From: Brugia malayi
Taxonomy: Eukaryota > Nematoda > Chromadorea > Rhabditida > Onchocercidae
Length of the DNA stretch: 64,000 nucleotides
Direction of reading: 5' to 3'
NCBI RefSeq assembly: GCF_000002995.4
Contig: NW_025062475.1
Span: forward strand, 3,696,528 to 3,760,527
This document shows, one piece after another, positions 50,736-61,633 of this stretch (position 1 is the stretch's first letter; every line of letters begins with the position of its first letter). Made by a program: the position numbers and the translations under genes. Below the pieces are notes generated by a model. It was given only the letters and a program-made list of their open reading frames with translations. It was not told where the DNA came from and did not search any database.

Positions 50736-53700
50736 TGTTCTTATACTTTCTTTATCAATAATTTAAGTAGAACAGTTCGAGAATTCGAAGCTAATTTCTC
50801 TGAATGCTAATTCCTTCTTTTTGTTATTTGTTTTAAATGGTAGTTTGAAACTATATTAAAGATTTAGTATAATTAGACTTTTTGAATATAAGCCTGGAAC
50901 AGTTGTATTTCACTGGCTTTACTTCATGAAGAAAATGAAATAGCTCTCATGAAAATTCGGCAAAATTTTAAAATGCCTTATTCTAAGCCGTTATTTAAAA
51001 ACAAATTTAAATTAAAAAATATCAGATATTTATATCGTTGTATTTTTCATTTTAAATCACATATTTGCACTGATTCATATCGTCAAGCTTAAAATATTTC
51101 AATGCCATTACAATCTAATTCATATATTATAAATTCCATACTCACGAATTACACTTAGAACTAGATGATATTTCATTATATCAAACTTTCACGAATAATG
51201 ATGGAAGTGTTTAATTTAATGAATTAAGTTGTAAATAGAGTAAAATATGTAACTTATTGCAGTACTTTAAGGAAATCAGAAATAATTTTTTTCTGGAAAA
51301 AATTTTGCAGAATAACATTTTCACCGATATAATTAATGAAGTTGGTTTATTTGAAAGCTATAATTAAATCTGAAATTAGATGTAAAGCTGGATTTAAAGA
51401 AGATGTTGTAAATCTGATTTTCAGTTTTATTGTTTCAAGTTTATTATTGAGTTTCATTTGAGATTTGTCATTTGCTAAAAACTAAAAACTGTCCTTTTTT
51501 CTTTTTACAAATATCACACTTTCAATTGGACTGTATCTTTTATTAATACTTCTCTGTATAAATTATAGCGTTTTGAGTTTAATCTATGAACTGGTAGTAT
51601 CAGAGTAGTCATTATTCATTTGATAATTTATTGTATTGCTTAAATATTCGCGTACAATTTTAATTCTTACAAAAAAATTAAAATTTCTTTATTACAACGT
51701 CGCTTTTTCTTTTCCTTTTCTGAATTCCTATCAATTGTATTATTCATTTGTTGCTTATTTTAAACACTTTTTTTGCTTCCTAAAATTTTTTCATTTTAGT
51801 TTTTTTGTCTCTTTTATTTTACTGTAAAAAGAACAAGTGTGGTAGAGGAAAGAGAAAAGAGAGAAATAGAATGCGTAAAGAGAAAAGGGGAAAAAATATT
51901 TTTGATAGAAGCAACTGACGCAATTGATCTTTGGTAAATCCTTCCACCGATCAGTCTCTTTCCCGATGAAAAAAATGGAACTGTTGGGAAGAGATTCTCG
52001 TTGGGAATACTCTTCTGGCAATTTAACCAATGGGAAGGGAGGAAGGGGAGAGAGGAGTGGATGAGCAGTGTAAATGAACGACAATGTCGTGAGGTAAAGT
52101 AGATTAATGGACAAATAGTTGAATGCGACAGGATGAACAGAGGACAAGGCGGAGAGGTACGAGGCGCAAAGGTTCACACGGTGAGCTAAAAGGGATGGTC
52201 TGGTCAATGATCAACGTGACATAACTTGTACGCCCAATCATGCAGAATAAATTGATCTTTCATCAAATAAAGTAGCAGTCTTTCATTCTTTTGGAACGTA
52301 TTTACAGCTATTTTACTACTTTTTTTTTGAAAAATTTTTGCAATATTTGATGATTTGAAATGTTAGTCGGATAATTTTTTGATTTAATATTTAAATTTGA
52401 AAGTTTTTTGCTTTTATTTTTGAATTTGAAAGATTGGAAGGTTGCCTTTTTTGCTTACTTGCATTATTATGCAAACAGAGAGATTTTTTTCTCTTTTTGA
52501 AGCTTATGATGATTGTTTGCTTTTCATCTATTTCCCAGCTGTTGCATTAATTAGCAATAATTATCAGTCAGTTGATAATAATTATCACTAAGCAGTTTTT
52601 CGATGATACAGCAAATAAATTTTTTACAGTTTTTCCAATTGAATAATTTCATTTTTTTTTTAAGAAATTTTAGTAGTTATCATTTAAAATTTCATTAGTG
52701 GAATAGAATTTTCTTTTGAGGCATTTAAAAACTATTAATGTTTCAATCTCATTTAAAGACTATAAATGTTGCAAACTGCAAATTTTAAAATATAATTGTT
52801 GATTTGAAAGTGAAGAATAAAAAAACTTAAAATTGATAAAAAAGATCAGTTGAGTTTTGCTTTTAAATTCAATTTTAGTTCATAAACTGACTCCTACATA
52901 ACATCAAAAAGACAGAGGAAATTATTTTTGCCGGCAAATAAAATCCAGTAAATAAAATTTTCTTCCATTTGTAATATTTCTCCACTCCTCCCTCCCTTCC
53001 ATCAACTTTCTTCTTGCATCCCTTCATTCCGTTAGTTACCGATTTTACTGCAAATCTTTTTTTAATGATAAGATTGATTAAACTTAAATCACTTGAATAC
53101 TAATTGGTTGATTCATCGCCAATTGTCCGAAGATAACTGATCAATGTAATTGGAAATTTTTTTATTAAAATAGAAAAGAAATATCCCTGTGATTCCTTTG
53201 TTTTTCCAGTATTCTTCAAGTTATCATCCTACTTTTTTCATTTTTCTTTTCCACCTAACTGCAGTCTTTTTCTCTTTTTGTTTTAATGATAAGATTAAAT
53301 GAGTAGAGATAATAGCACATTTCATTTTAATTATCACTCACTCAATTTTGTCATTTAAATAATTAAATGTTGTGCTAAAATTTTACAAAAAAAAGAAGAA
53401 ATGATAGCGATATTCTATTAAAATATGACTGCTACATGGAGTGCATCTCTTAATTTTGAAAACAAATATAAAATAAAAGTTTTCTTTGTTTTATCTTTTA
53501 ACAAAACAAAAAAAAGTAAATAAATATTTTTATCATTTACTGTCATTTAAATCATTTTTGAAACCAAAAAAAAATTTCCAATTTTTACATTTTTCAGAAT
53601 GGCAAAATTTTTCTGGTAATAATTTTAATTTAATACTTGAAATCCTTGCAGTTCATGTGTATGTTCCTAAATAGGAGGTCAAATTTGTATTTCAGTGTGG

Positions 53701-55335
53701 TATTTCGTTATATTTGGATTAAAATGTAAATTGGTTCCGTGTCAATAAGTTTTCGATAAATTTGGTCTTTTAATTAACTTTTAATTACTTTTAATCAATT
53801 ATCGTTATGTGAATGGCTTTAGTCAGTGATTTCTGATGTCTTTCCAGTCGATTTCTATTTTTCATTCAATTGTATAAAATTTGTATTTACATTTGTCCAT
53901 TTCATATTATCTCCTTAAAAATCTTCATTTATAGTAATTCGAAAAATTTCAAAAATTTCAAATTAATCCTTAAATTATGATGCATTCGATTAATCCATTT
54001 AATTTTTTGCTACTTTCTCAAACTATTATTATGCATTAACCTCTCAATAATGATTAGTGACATATTTCGTTTCTACTAATTAATTAACTTTTTCTTTTCA
54101 CTGCGTAATATTCATATTCATTTTAAACAAATCGCTTCAAATACTATAACATAAGCAATAGCAAAAAATGATTGATCGACAATTCTGATATGTAATACAA
54201 ATTCCAATGCAAAATTTTCACTAAATTAATTTTCGTTTTTTTTTTTTTTCTTTTTCTTTCAATCATCAATTTTACTTTGTGTTTTGAAGTTGAAACTATG
54301 CAAATTTTTCATCAAAATTCAAATAACCATCTTAATTTATTAACTTATGCATATTGCTATAATTTTATTAAAAATCTTGTTTATTTATAGCTTTTAAGAA
54401 CTTTCTTTCACTGAAATAATTTTTTTCATTCTTTACCACAACTTAAATTCATAATTAGTCGATTACTTTCAGTGAGATTCAACAACTAACGACCGATATC
54501 ATCCGCATGATAATAGGTGATTATTACTGGTTTAATTTTAATAATCACAACAGATTAAAACAAAACAACAGAAAATGAAAAGAATAATAATGAATATGTT
54601 GCAAAACTAAGTTTTGTAATTAATTTTCAAATACTCTAAATTAGATAATTAAAAGTCATTATTTTAATATTAAAATACTAACTTTAGTATTAAAATACTA
54701 ACTTTAATTTTTGGCAATGTATTTTTTTACAACTTAACAATCAAAAAAAAAATATTTTTATTAAATAAATTTTGAATTATATGTAAAAGATGAAAGTTGA
54801 TACTGTTTGGTTGTTTTCCTAGCATTTTTAAAGGTTATAATGGGAAAAATCTCAAGTAATCAATAATAATAATAGTAAATGTAATAGTTTATCAGTGATT
54901 TATCTGTATGGATCATAAGTTAGAAAATGTGAAACAGAGCACAACTGATAATTCTGATACAGCATTATCAGTTAAGTTCTGCTCTCTTCTTTACTTCCCG
55001 AAAATTTCATTTTGGTTTTTACTGCTGCGTAAAGGATATTTGTGCTATCGTTTTATGATCCTTCCGTAAAACACTTCACTTCAGGGAATGATTACATGTT
55101 GTAAGTAATTTGTCGTTTAAGTATTACTAATTGTGATATTGTAGGAAGTAGCGCAACAATTATTATCGTTTCAGAAATATTCTGGCAATGATATATTTCA
55201 ACGTAAAGGAATAATAATTAACTATGATTATTCTTTGGGAATAAATGATTTAAAAACGAATGTTTGTGACGTCTTAGAACATTTGTTATACACAATAGTC
55301 ACTTTAAAATCCATCAATTTTCCTAAATTTTTTTT
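50736..55335. other. Non-coding AT-rich region
   Basis: 4.6 kb with no exon chain. The 51900-52210 stretch is less AT-rich and purine-skewed on the plus strand. A 20-bp tandem duplication (TATTAAAATACTAACTTTA) lies at 54668-54710. Inverted TGATAA sites lie at 54943-54973. Confidence 0.5.
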
Positions 55336-55339
55336 TCAG

Positions 55340-55690
55340 CAATTTTTTTTGAAAATTCATTTAAATATAATCATCCTTAAGCATATTTCAAATACTTGGT
55401 AGCAATGATATAAACAGCCAAATTCTACATACTTTTAATTCGTTTGAAATTTTAAAAAAAAAAAAAACAATTTAAATAACGACTATTATTCAGTTTATTC
55501 CAATTACTTAATCGTGGTATGTGAAAAAAAAAAGTTATGTATACCTAATTTCATAAGGGTTTTTCTTTTCGATGAAATTTTCAGAAAAATTATTCAAATA
55601 GACTATTATTGAATTAACTTCATGTACTTAATCGTGATGATATAAATGAAAGATGCTGACACCTAATTTAATGTGTAAAAATTAATTTGA
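55340..55690. repeat. Diverged ~115-bp tandem copies
   Basis: At least two, possibly three, diverged copies: GACTATTATT...TACTTAATCGTG...ATACCTAATTT at 55480-55560 and again at 55600-55670, with a weaker match around 55350-55440. Confidence 0.55.
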
Positions 55691-56144
55691 CAAATAAATT
55701 TGCTCAGCTGTACACTCATAAATATAAGTGCTATCTTTTATATCATAGTTTCATAGTACCTAAATATTTAAAGTATTATAATTCCAGCATGTTCTGAATT
55801 TCCTAGCTATAATTCTCAAACCTTTGCAAATACTAAGGGTAAATTTGTTGAATGCCAAAAGTAAAAAAAAATTGGTTTTATTGTTAATATAGCAATTTGT
55901 GTTTAATTTGTGAATTCTACTGTTTCTCATTAGATAAGAAATTTTTTCGTTTTTTTTTTTTTTTTTTGGAAAAAAGGTACTTTTTTCAGATGGAAATCTA
56001 CTTTTAATGCTTACTTATTAATATATTGGCTCTGGAAAATTTTGGAATTTCTTTATTTTTAAAAAGAAAATGCGTTTTTTTGACATTTTTCAGAGAAAAA
56101 TCGCTATTTTTTGGTATTTTTATGGGGAAAAACTTTTTCTATCC

Positions 56145-56164
56145 TTTTCTTTCTTTCTTTCTCC

Positions 56165-56197
<33 letters not shown>

Positions 56198-56198
56198 A
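56145..56198. repeat. (CTTT)n/(CT)n microsatellite
   Basis: CTTT units pass into about 18 CT units. Confidence 0.95.
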
Positions 56199-56602
56199 AG
56201 CATTGTTTGACAATGTTATTCCCTAATGGTTATAAACAAATGGAAATAAAATAATTTTTGCAAAAAACGGAATTACAAAAATTGATTCTTTAAAGTTGTC
56301 AAAAAATCTTTTTATTTGCTTGATAATTGATACCTTAGCTAAACGAAACTTTTGTTTCTTTTTTTTTTTTTTTGAATTGAAATGATTTTGAGTAGTTTGC
56401 AATACACTAATAAATGACTTTTCGCCTTTTTTTCTCATCTCTTTAAAAAATTGTATTAATTAATTCTTAAATAAAAATCTTTTATTCATTATTATAATTT
56501 CATTTTTCTTACACTTTATTTTCATTTCATTTAAAATGACACAGTAAAGAAAGCATCATATAAGTATGCGTGGGTGTACCCAGATTATATGTATATACAT
56601 GT

Positions 56603-56618
56603 ATGTGTGTGTGTGTGT

Positions 56619-56704
<86 letters not shown>

Positions 56705-56710
56705 ATGTGT
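56603..56710. repeat. (GT)n/(ATGT)n microsatellite
   Basis: More than 40 GT units with one TA interruption, then ATGT units. It creates Cys/Val and Thr/His open frames that are artefacts. Confidence 0.97.
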
Positions 56711-57229
56711 AGATATATGCTCGTAAGTGCTGTGATTATTTCAAGAGACATATGTATTGGTGTGTAATTAGGTATGAAGAGTGTTAGCAAAGATCGAAGT
56801 GAAAGGATCTAAAAGGGCGGAAAAAGTAAGGGTGAGGAGATGAGAGAAGAATGAATAGCAGTGTTTCCGGCGGCATTGTCGCCAGGTTGTAATAACCTCC
56901 CCAGCACATCCAACTTTTTCATCTACTTTTCCTTTATGAAAAAGCTTATACGAATCGTTTATTTTGTTCTTGTTACTTCACTTCCTCTCCTTCTTTCTTT
57001 CTTTTCCTCCCTCTCTCTCTCATCAATTTAACATTTCACACATTTACACGTTTTTCTCTTTTCTCTTCCTTTTTTGTTTGTGTAAGAAATCAATGAATTA
57101 GTTTTAAGATTTAAACGTAGAATTTGAAAAATCACAGTTATAAATCAAATAATCAATTTGTTTTGTTCGTTAATCGTTCATTCAACTTTTTTTCAAAGAA
57201 AGCGAAAATGAAGTGACAGAGAGAAATAT

Positions 57230-57500
57230 GAAAGTAAGAGCTATGATGGAGTAAAGTGGGAACAGACTGGTCGTACGTCACGTGATGTGATCAACTGGGA
57301 CTGACTAGTCGGTTTCAGTACCGACAGAAATGTTGCAGGCTGGGACAGGTTGACTGACCGAGTGATTCACTGGAGAAGGAAACAGGTGGTTTCCCTCCTC
57401 TGCGGTAGGTGGCAGTGGCAATGACAGGGACAGTGCTTACTTGGAAGTGTCTTTCTCTTCGAAGGGGAAAGTTTGCAGTCCTTCTGGTGTACTGTTTGTT
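57230..57500. promoter_or_regulatory. GC-rich island, candidate enhancer or promoter
   Basis: Much less AT-rich than its surroundings. Contains a CACGTG E-box inside GTACGTCACGTGATGTGATC, an inverted repeat GTCGGT-TTCAGT-ACCGAC at 57309-57326 and several GGTGG/CAGGT motifs. No connected open frame. It lies 4 kb upstream of the clu-1-like gene. Confidence 0.4.
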
Positions 57501-57760
57501 GTTTAGTATGTAGTAGCAATACTAATTACATTGTTGTTTGAGTATCTTCTTTCACTTCCGTGACCTCTAACCTCTAATTCCATTTCAATTGTACTATCTT
57601 CGTTTGTGAATGAAATAATTTGCTGAATTGCTGTTGTATTATAGCATTCTTGCATTTTGTATGCTATATCATTTTCTATATTTTATTAAACTCATCATTA
57701 AATTCATTTAATGATTACTATAAAATGCTATAAACTGGGGAAGAACTCTTTCTAAAGTTT

Positions 57761-57789
57761 ACTGATAAACCCTTCAAACGGTTATCAGT
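57761..57789. promoter_or_regulatory. Inverted pair of ACTGATAA (GATA-type) sites
   Basis: ACTGATAA at 57761-57768 faces TTATCAGT at 57782-57789. The same inverted pair occurs at 54943-54973. Confidence 0.35.
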
Positions 57790-57969
57790 TTCAAACGTTA
57801 ATTATTATTTTTACGCATAGAAAGATTATAACAGATTATTTAAAAGAATTACAGAATTGTTTGATAGCTCATGATAATAATTAGAAAATATGTTGATTAT
57901 AACTACAGTCCAAAACTCTTTCATTGTCATTCGTTTTTTTATATTTAAAATTTGTCTCTTTTTTTTTTC

Positions 57970-57991
57970 TCTCTCTCTCTCTCTCTCTCTT
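57970..57991. repeat. (CT)n microsatellite
   Basis: Eleven CT units. Confidence 0.95.
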
Positions 57992-58663
57992 CCTATGTCA
58001 TTAAATCAGCTTACTTTTAAGAAGGCAATATATCATTTTGATCTTTCTTCATTTCTTTTATGTTATTTTGATGAAAAATCATATAATTGATTTTTTTTTC
58101 ATTAATTCTACTTATTTATTTGCTATTATAGTATATAAATTAGTCTTAAAAAAAATATTAACAGTGAAATGAGAGAATATTTGAAAGATAGACTAATAAA
58201 TTTGTTGTTTAAAAAAATTTTATGAACAATTAAAATTTGAACATATGTTTAGATCAAATGCAAATGTGAATGGCATTAAAAAGCTTTAAAAGGTTAAATG
58301 TTTGATAATGTTCCATTATTTGTCAGAGTATTTAGTTTGTTAAGTTTCTTTTTCTCAATTTAATAAAAGAAGTGCAATTCGTGGGAAAACTTAGTGCTGA
58401 AAATGACACATTTTATGATACTAAATAAATTTAAAACATTTCTTAATATCACTATTAGTTCTACCAATTGTATCTATGAATGACATCTACAAGCTTTGAT
58501 AAAGGTGTTAACATGATAATGATAATCATTCCAACCAACAAGTCAGTCTCCGCCGATCCAATAGATCCAGTATGCGTGATCTTATGCAAATTTACCATTT
58601 GAATGACTTATTAATCTCAACTTTTTAAATCTTTACTTGGTCACAGATTTTGCGTCTGACTTA

Positions 58664-58729
58664 TATAGAATTGACTTCAGTCTCGATCGATTGCAATTAT
58701 AGAATTGACTTCAGTCTCGATCGATTGCA
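58664..58729. repeat. Recent 34-bp tandem duplication
   Basis: Two identical 32-bp copies (58664-58695 and 58698-58729, containing GACTTCAGTCTCGATCGATT) two bases apart. Confidence 0.95.
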
Positions 58730-59483
58730 GATTTTACGCATACTTTTGATACAAATTAAGCTTTGAGTTGAATGAACTTATTCTCAAAAATATGCCGACA
58801 TTAAAGAAAAAAAAAGTACATCAAGTTTGATTGAAGAGAAGATGTATTTACAAAGATGGAAGCTAGCGAACTTCTCCAATGTTGTATTATTCATCCCGAG
58901 ACATTACATTAGAGGAGAGAGAGGTTGGGAAGAGAAGATAATAGATGATGACAAAGATTGTTGACACACTAAATTTATTCATTTAATATGTGTTAATTAA
59001 TATCTGTTTCCATAATTCCTGTAACCAAGTGACCTCTAACTGAAAGTTTTTCTCAAGAATTGAAGAAAAAAAAATGGTTGTTTAGATGTTAGTATTCGGT
59101 TTATTAATCGAATATGGCAAGCTTTTTTTAAAAAATTTTTGTTATTTTTCGATTATTCATTTTTCAGTATAATCATATATAATTCAATATAAAATAGCTG
59201 AAAATTGAAAAAATGGAAAATTACACCTCCTTTGTTATGATGAAATTGATGTTCAGATTTAATTCTCCCTTTTTTCTCGTAAAAATCTTGCGGATGAAAA
59301 ATTAGGAATTTTATTAAGTTTTATCCATTAAAATTTCCAACACTAATAAATTAATTAATAGATTAATTAATCAAATAAATAGTAAATATATATTATAAAT
59401 CTTTTTCACAACATGAATTTTGTTTTATTTTTTGCTAATTACTCGTTTTATTTCCTTTGTAATTATATTTATAATATCCTTTC

Positions 59484-59484
<1 letters not shown>

Positions 59485-59533
<49 letters not shown>
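59485..59533. repeat. (AT)n microsatellite
   Basis: About 24 AT units. Confidence 0.97.
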
Positions 59534-59535
<2 letters not shown>

Positions 59536-60624
59536 TCAGAAAATACTTTTTTAATCAAAATATATGTTTTGTTCAATAATAATAAGTATTAATTGATTTA
59601 TGTATTTGTTAATTAATGGTAATTCTAATAATAATAATAATAATTAATAATAATAATAATAAAACAGGAATAAAACTGCTGAATTGAATATTTTTGAATT
59701 TTTAGTTCAAAAGTGTCACTTTTACGATTGACAGAGTTTTTTATTAGAATTAATTTCTGTTATGAACTTTCGTCGTCGAGATTTCAGGATATTTCTTCGA
59801 GAAATATTCGGTGATTACATGTATATATAATTTGACGTATATATATGCATATAAATTTTCCAAATGTTATATTACAGAAATTTCAAAACCAAAGATGAAA
59901 ACTTTGATGAATGATTCGATGAAAAATTTTCAATTTGAGGAATTACGAATAACAGAAAATCATTATTTTCCACTTCTGTTGTCACTTATAATACACAAAC
60001 ATACACACATACACAGAAAGAGACATGCACAGACAGACATATACCTATTGATGATCGGACTTTTCAGTCTTCGTTCTTTATTTTGTCTAGGACGTATCAG
60101 TTAGCAAGTTAGCAAAGCCGTTACTTAATTTCAAGGTTGTTTTCTCTTCCATTCCCTCTCTTCTTCCCTTACTTTTCTCGTTGTAAGTAATATTTGTTCC
60201 GGAAAACAACGAATCTTTCGATAGATATTTCAGGATATGTATGTGTATATATATATATACGATATTGAAATTTTTGTCACTGTATTATTTTGAAGTAATT
60301 TAAAGTTGATCACATATTATTTATGTGATATATGAAACATATGAAAATGACGAATAAAATATATAGAAGAATTTAGCATTGATTAATATGACAGTAAACA
60401 TTTTCAAAATTAATAAGTCACGGGGAGTTAACTCTCTCCTTACTTCTCTCTCTCTCTCTCCCTTTTCCTTGCCACCCATTTATCTATTCCGTTCTACACC
60501 GACATTGTGTCAATTTAATTCATTTTCTTTTTGTTAGGTAACGGTTTATACCATCGTAAACATGTCAAAGATGAAATGACTTACGGTACAGTTATGTGTC
60601 AAAGGTCGAGTCACGCAACAATTC

Positions 60625-60690
60625 CTTTTTTTCTTTCTTTCTTTCTCCCTCTCTCTCTCTCTCTCTCTCTCCCTCTCCCTCTCCCTCCCT
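60625..60690. repeat. (CTTT)n/(CT)n/(CCCT)n pyrimidine tract
   Basis: Polypyrimidine run at the edge of the GC-rich region upstream of the clu-1-like gene. Confidence 0.95.
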
Positions 60691-60714
60691 TCAAATGTAT
60701 TCATTAGAATAACA

Positions 60715-61230
60715 ACTGCTATAATAAATCTGCGTCTCCCGGCGTATTATACGTAACGTCACATAAATTTATACACACACATCTCGCTAGAAGTATCCCA
60801 ATCTTGCGACCTTCTCTTTCTCTCTCTTTATCACCTTTCACCTTTACGTTCCTACCTCTCTCCGCTCACGCTCCCGCCTCGACATGCTGCATGTGTGTGT
60901 GTGCGTGCGCGCGTGTGTGCGTGTATGTCTGCACCAGGCATCACCCACCCCTCGACGTCTTTCCAGCTGACGATGTGATCACGCCTCCGTGCAGCAGCTG
61001 GCCCTTACGCGGAGTGATGTCCCGTCCGGCATGCCAATGTCTTCGGCGATGTCACCCTGTTCCGCACTACCCGTTTTTTGCGTGCTATTCATTTTGCTCA
61101 TTCCGCTGCATGCGATTGATTCATTCTGCACATCTCGTTCATTCCTTCTCGCATGTACTTATGGCTGTTTCGCTATAATATGCAAAACTTCATGTAGTTC
61201 CACGCGTTGCAATTATTTCTTTAGCTTAAT
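60715..61230 (+). promoter_or_regulatory. CpG-rich island, probable promoter of the clu-1-like gene
   Basis: About 500 bp with GC content near half and many CpG, in a region that is otherwise about a quarter GC. It includes GTGCGTGCGCGCGTG and a TACGTAACGTCACATAA segment with a CRE-like core. Overlapping open frames (60804-61178 and 60989-61234) start with non-ATG codons and are Ser/Cys-rich translations of biased DNA. It ends 400 bp before the first coding exon at 61626, so a promoter or 5' leader is the best reading. Confidence 0.5.
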
Positions 61231-61616
61231 CTGAGAGTTACCCAATAAGAGGGTAAGAAAGGTAGGGTGAAATGTTGTTGATTTTCTGAATTCCTTTGCA
61301 AGAATTTGCAAATTTTCTCCCAAAAAAATTCACTCGGAAATACATCAAAAAGTTTTTCCTCTTCAGTTTATTTTTTCTTCTTTCAATGAAATTTTGGGAT
61401 CAAAAATATGAATAAAAATTGATTGTGAATATTTCCAAATTTAATTTGTATTGCTGAGAAAAATTATAACTTAAAATCACAAAATAATTTAAATTGTTTT
61501 TATTTTCTACTTTTCTTCCTTTGTCTGGAAAAAAAGATTACAACTGTTACTTTTCTAATTTTTGTTTGGGTAATAAAAATAAATTAGGAGATGTAAAAAA
61601 TTGTAAAATATGTTAT

Positions 61617-61625
61617 TTATTTCAG
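61617..61625 (+). promoter_or_regulatory. Acceptor before the first clu-1 exon (cis or spliced leader)
   Basis: TTATTTCAG followed 8 bases later by the ATG. No in-phase upstream coding exon was found. Confidence 0.4.
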
Positions 61626-61633
61626 GCGAAGTA

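Noticed and set aside
51791..52207. 138-codon minus-strand open frame
   Set aside because: Starts with TTG, has no family features and is Ser/Leu/Phe-rich because the plus strand is purine-rich; no splice partners.
56527..56790. Open frames across the GT repeat on both strands
   Set aside because: Pure translation of a microsatellite.
60804..61234. Two overlapping open frames of 124 and 81 codons
   Set aside because: No ATG start and biased composition; better explained as a CpG-rich promoter region.
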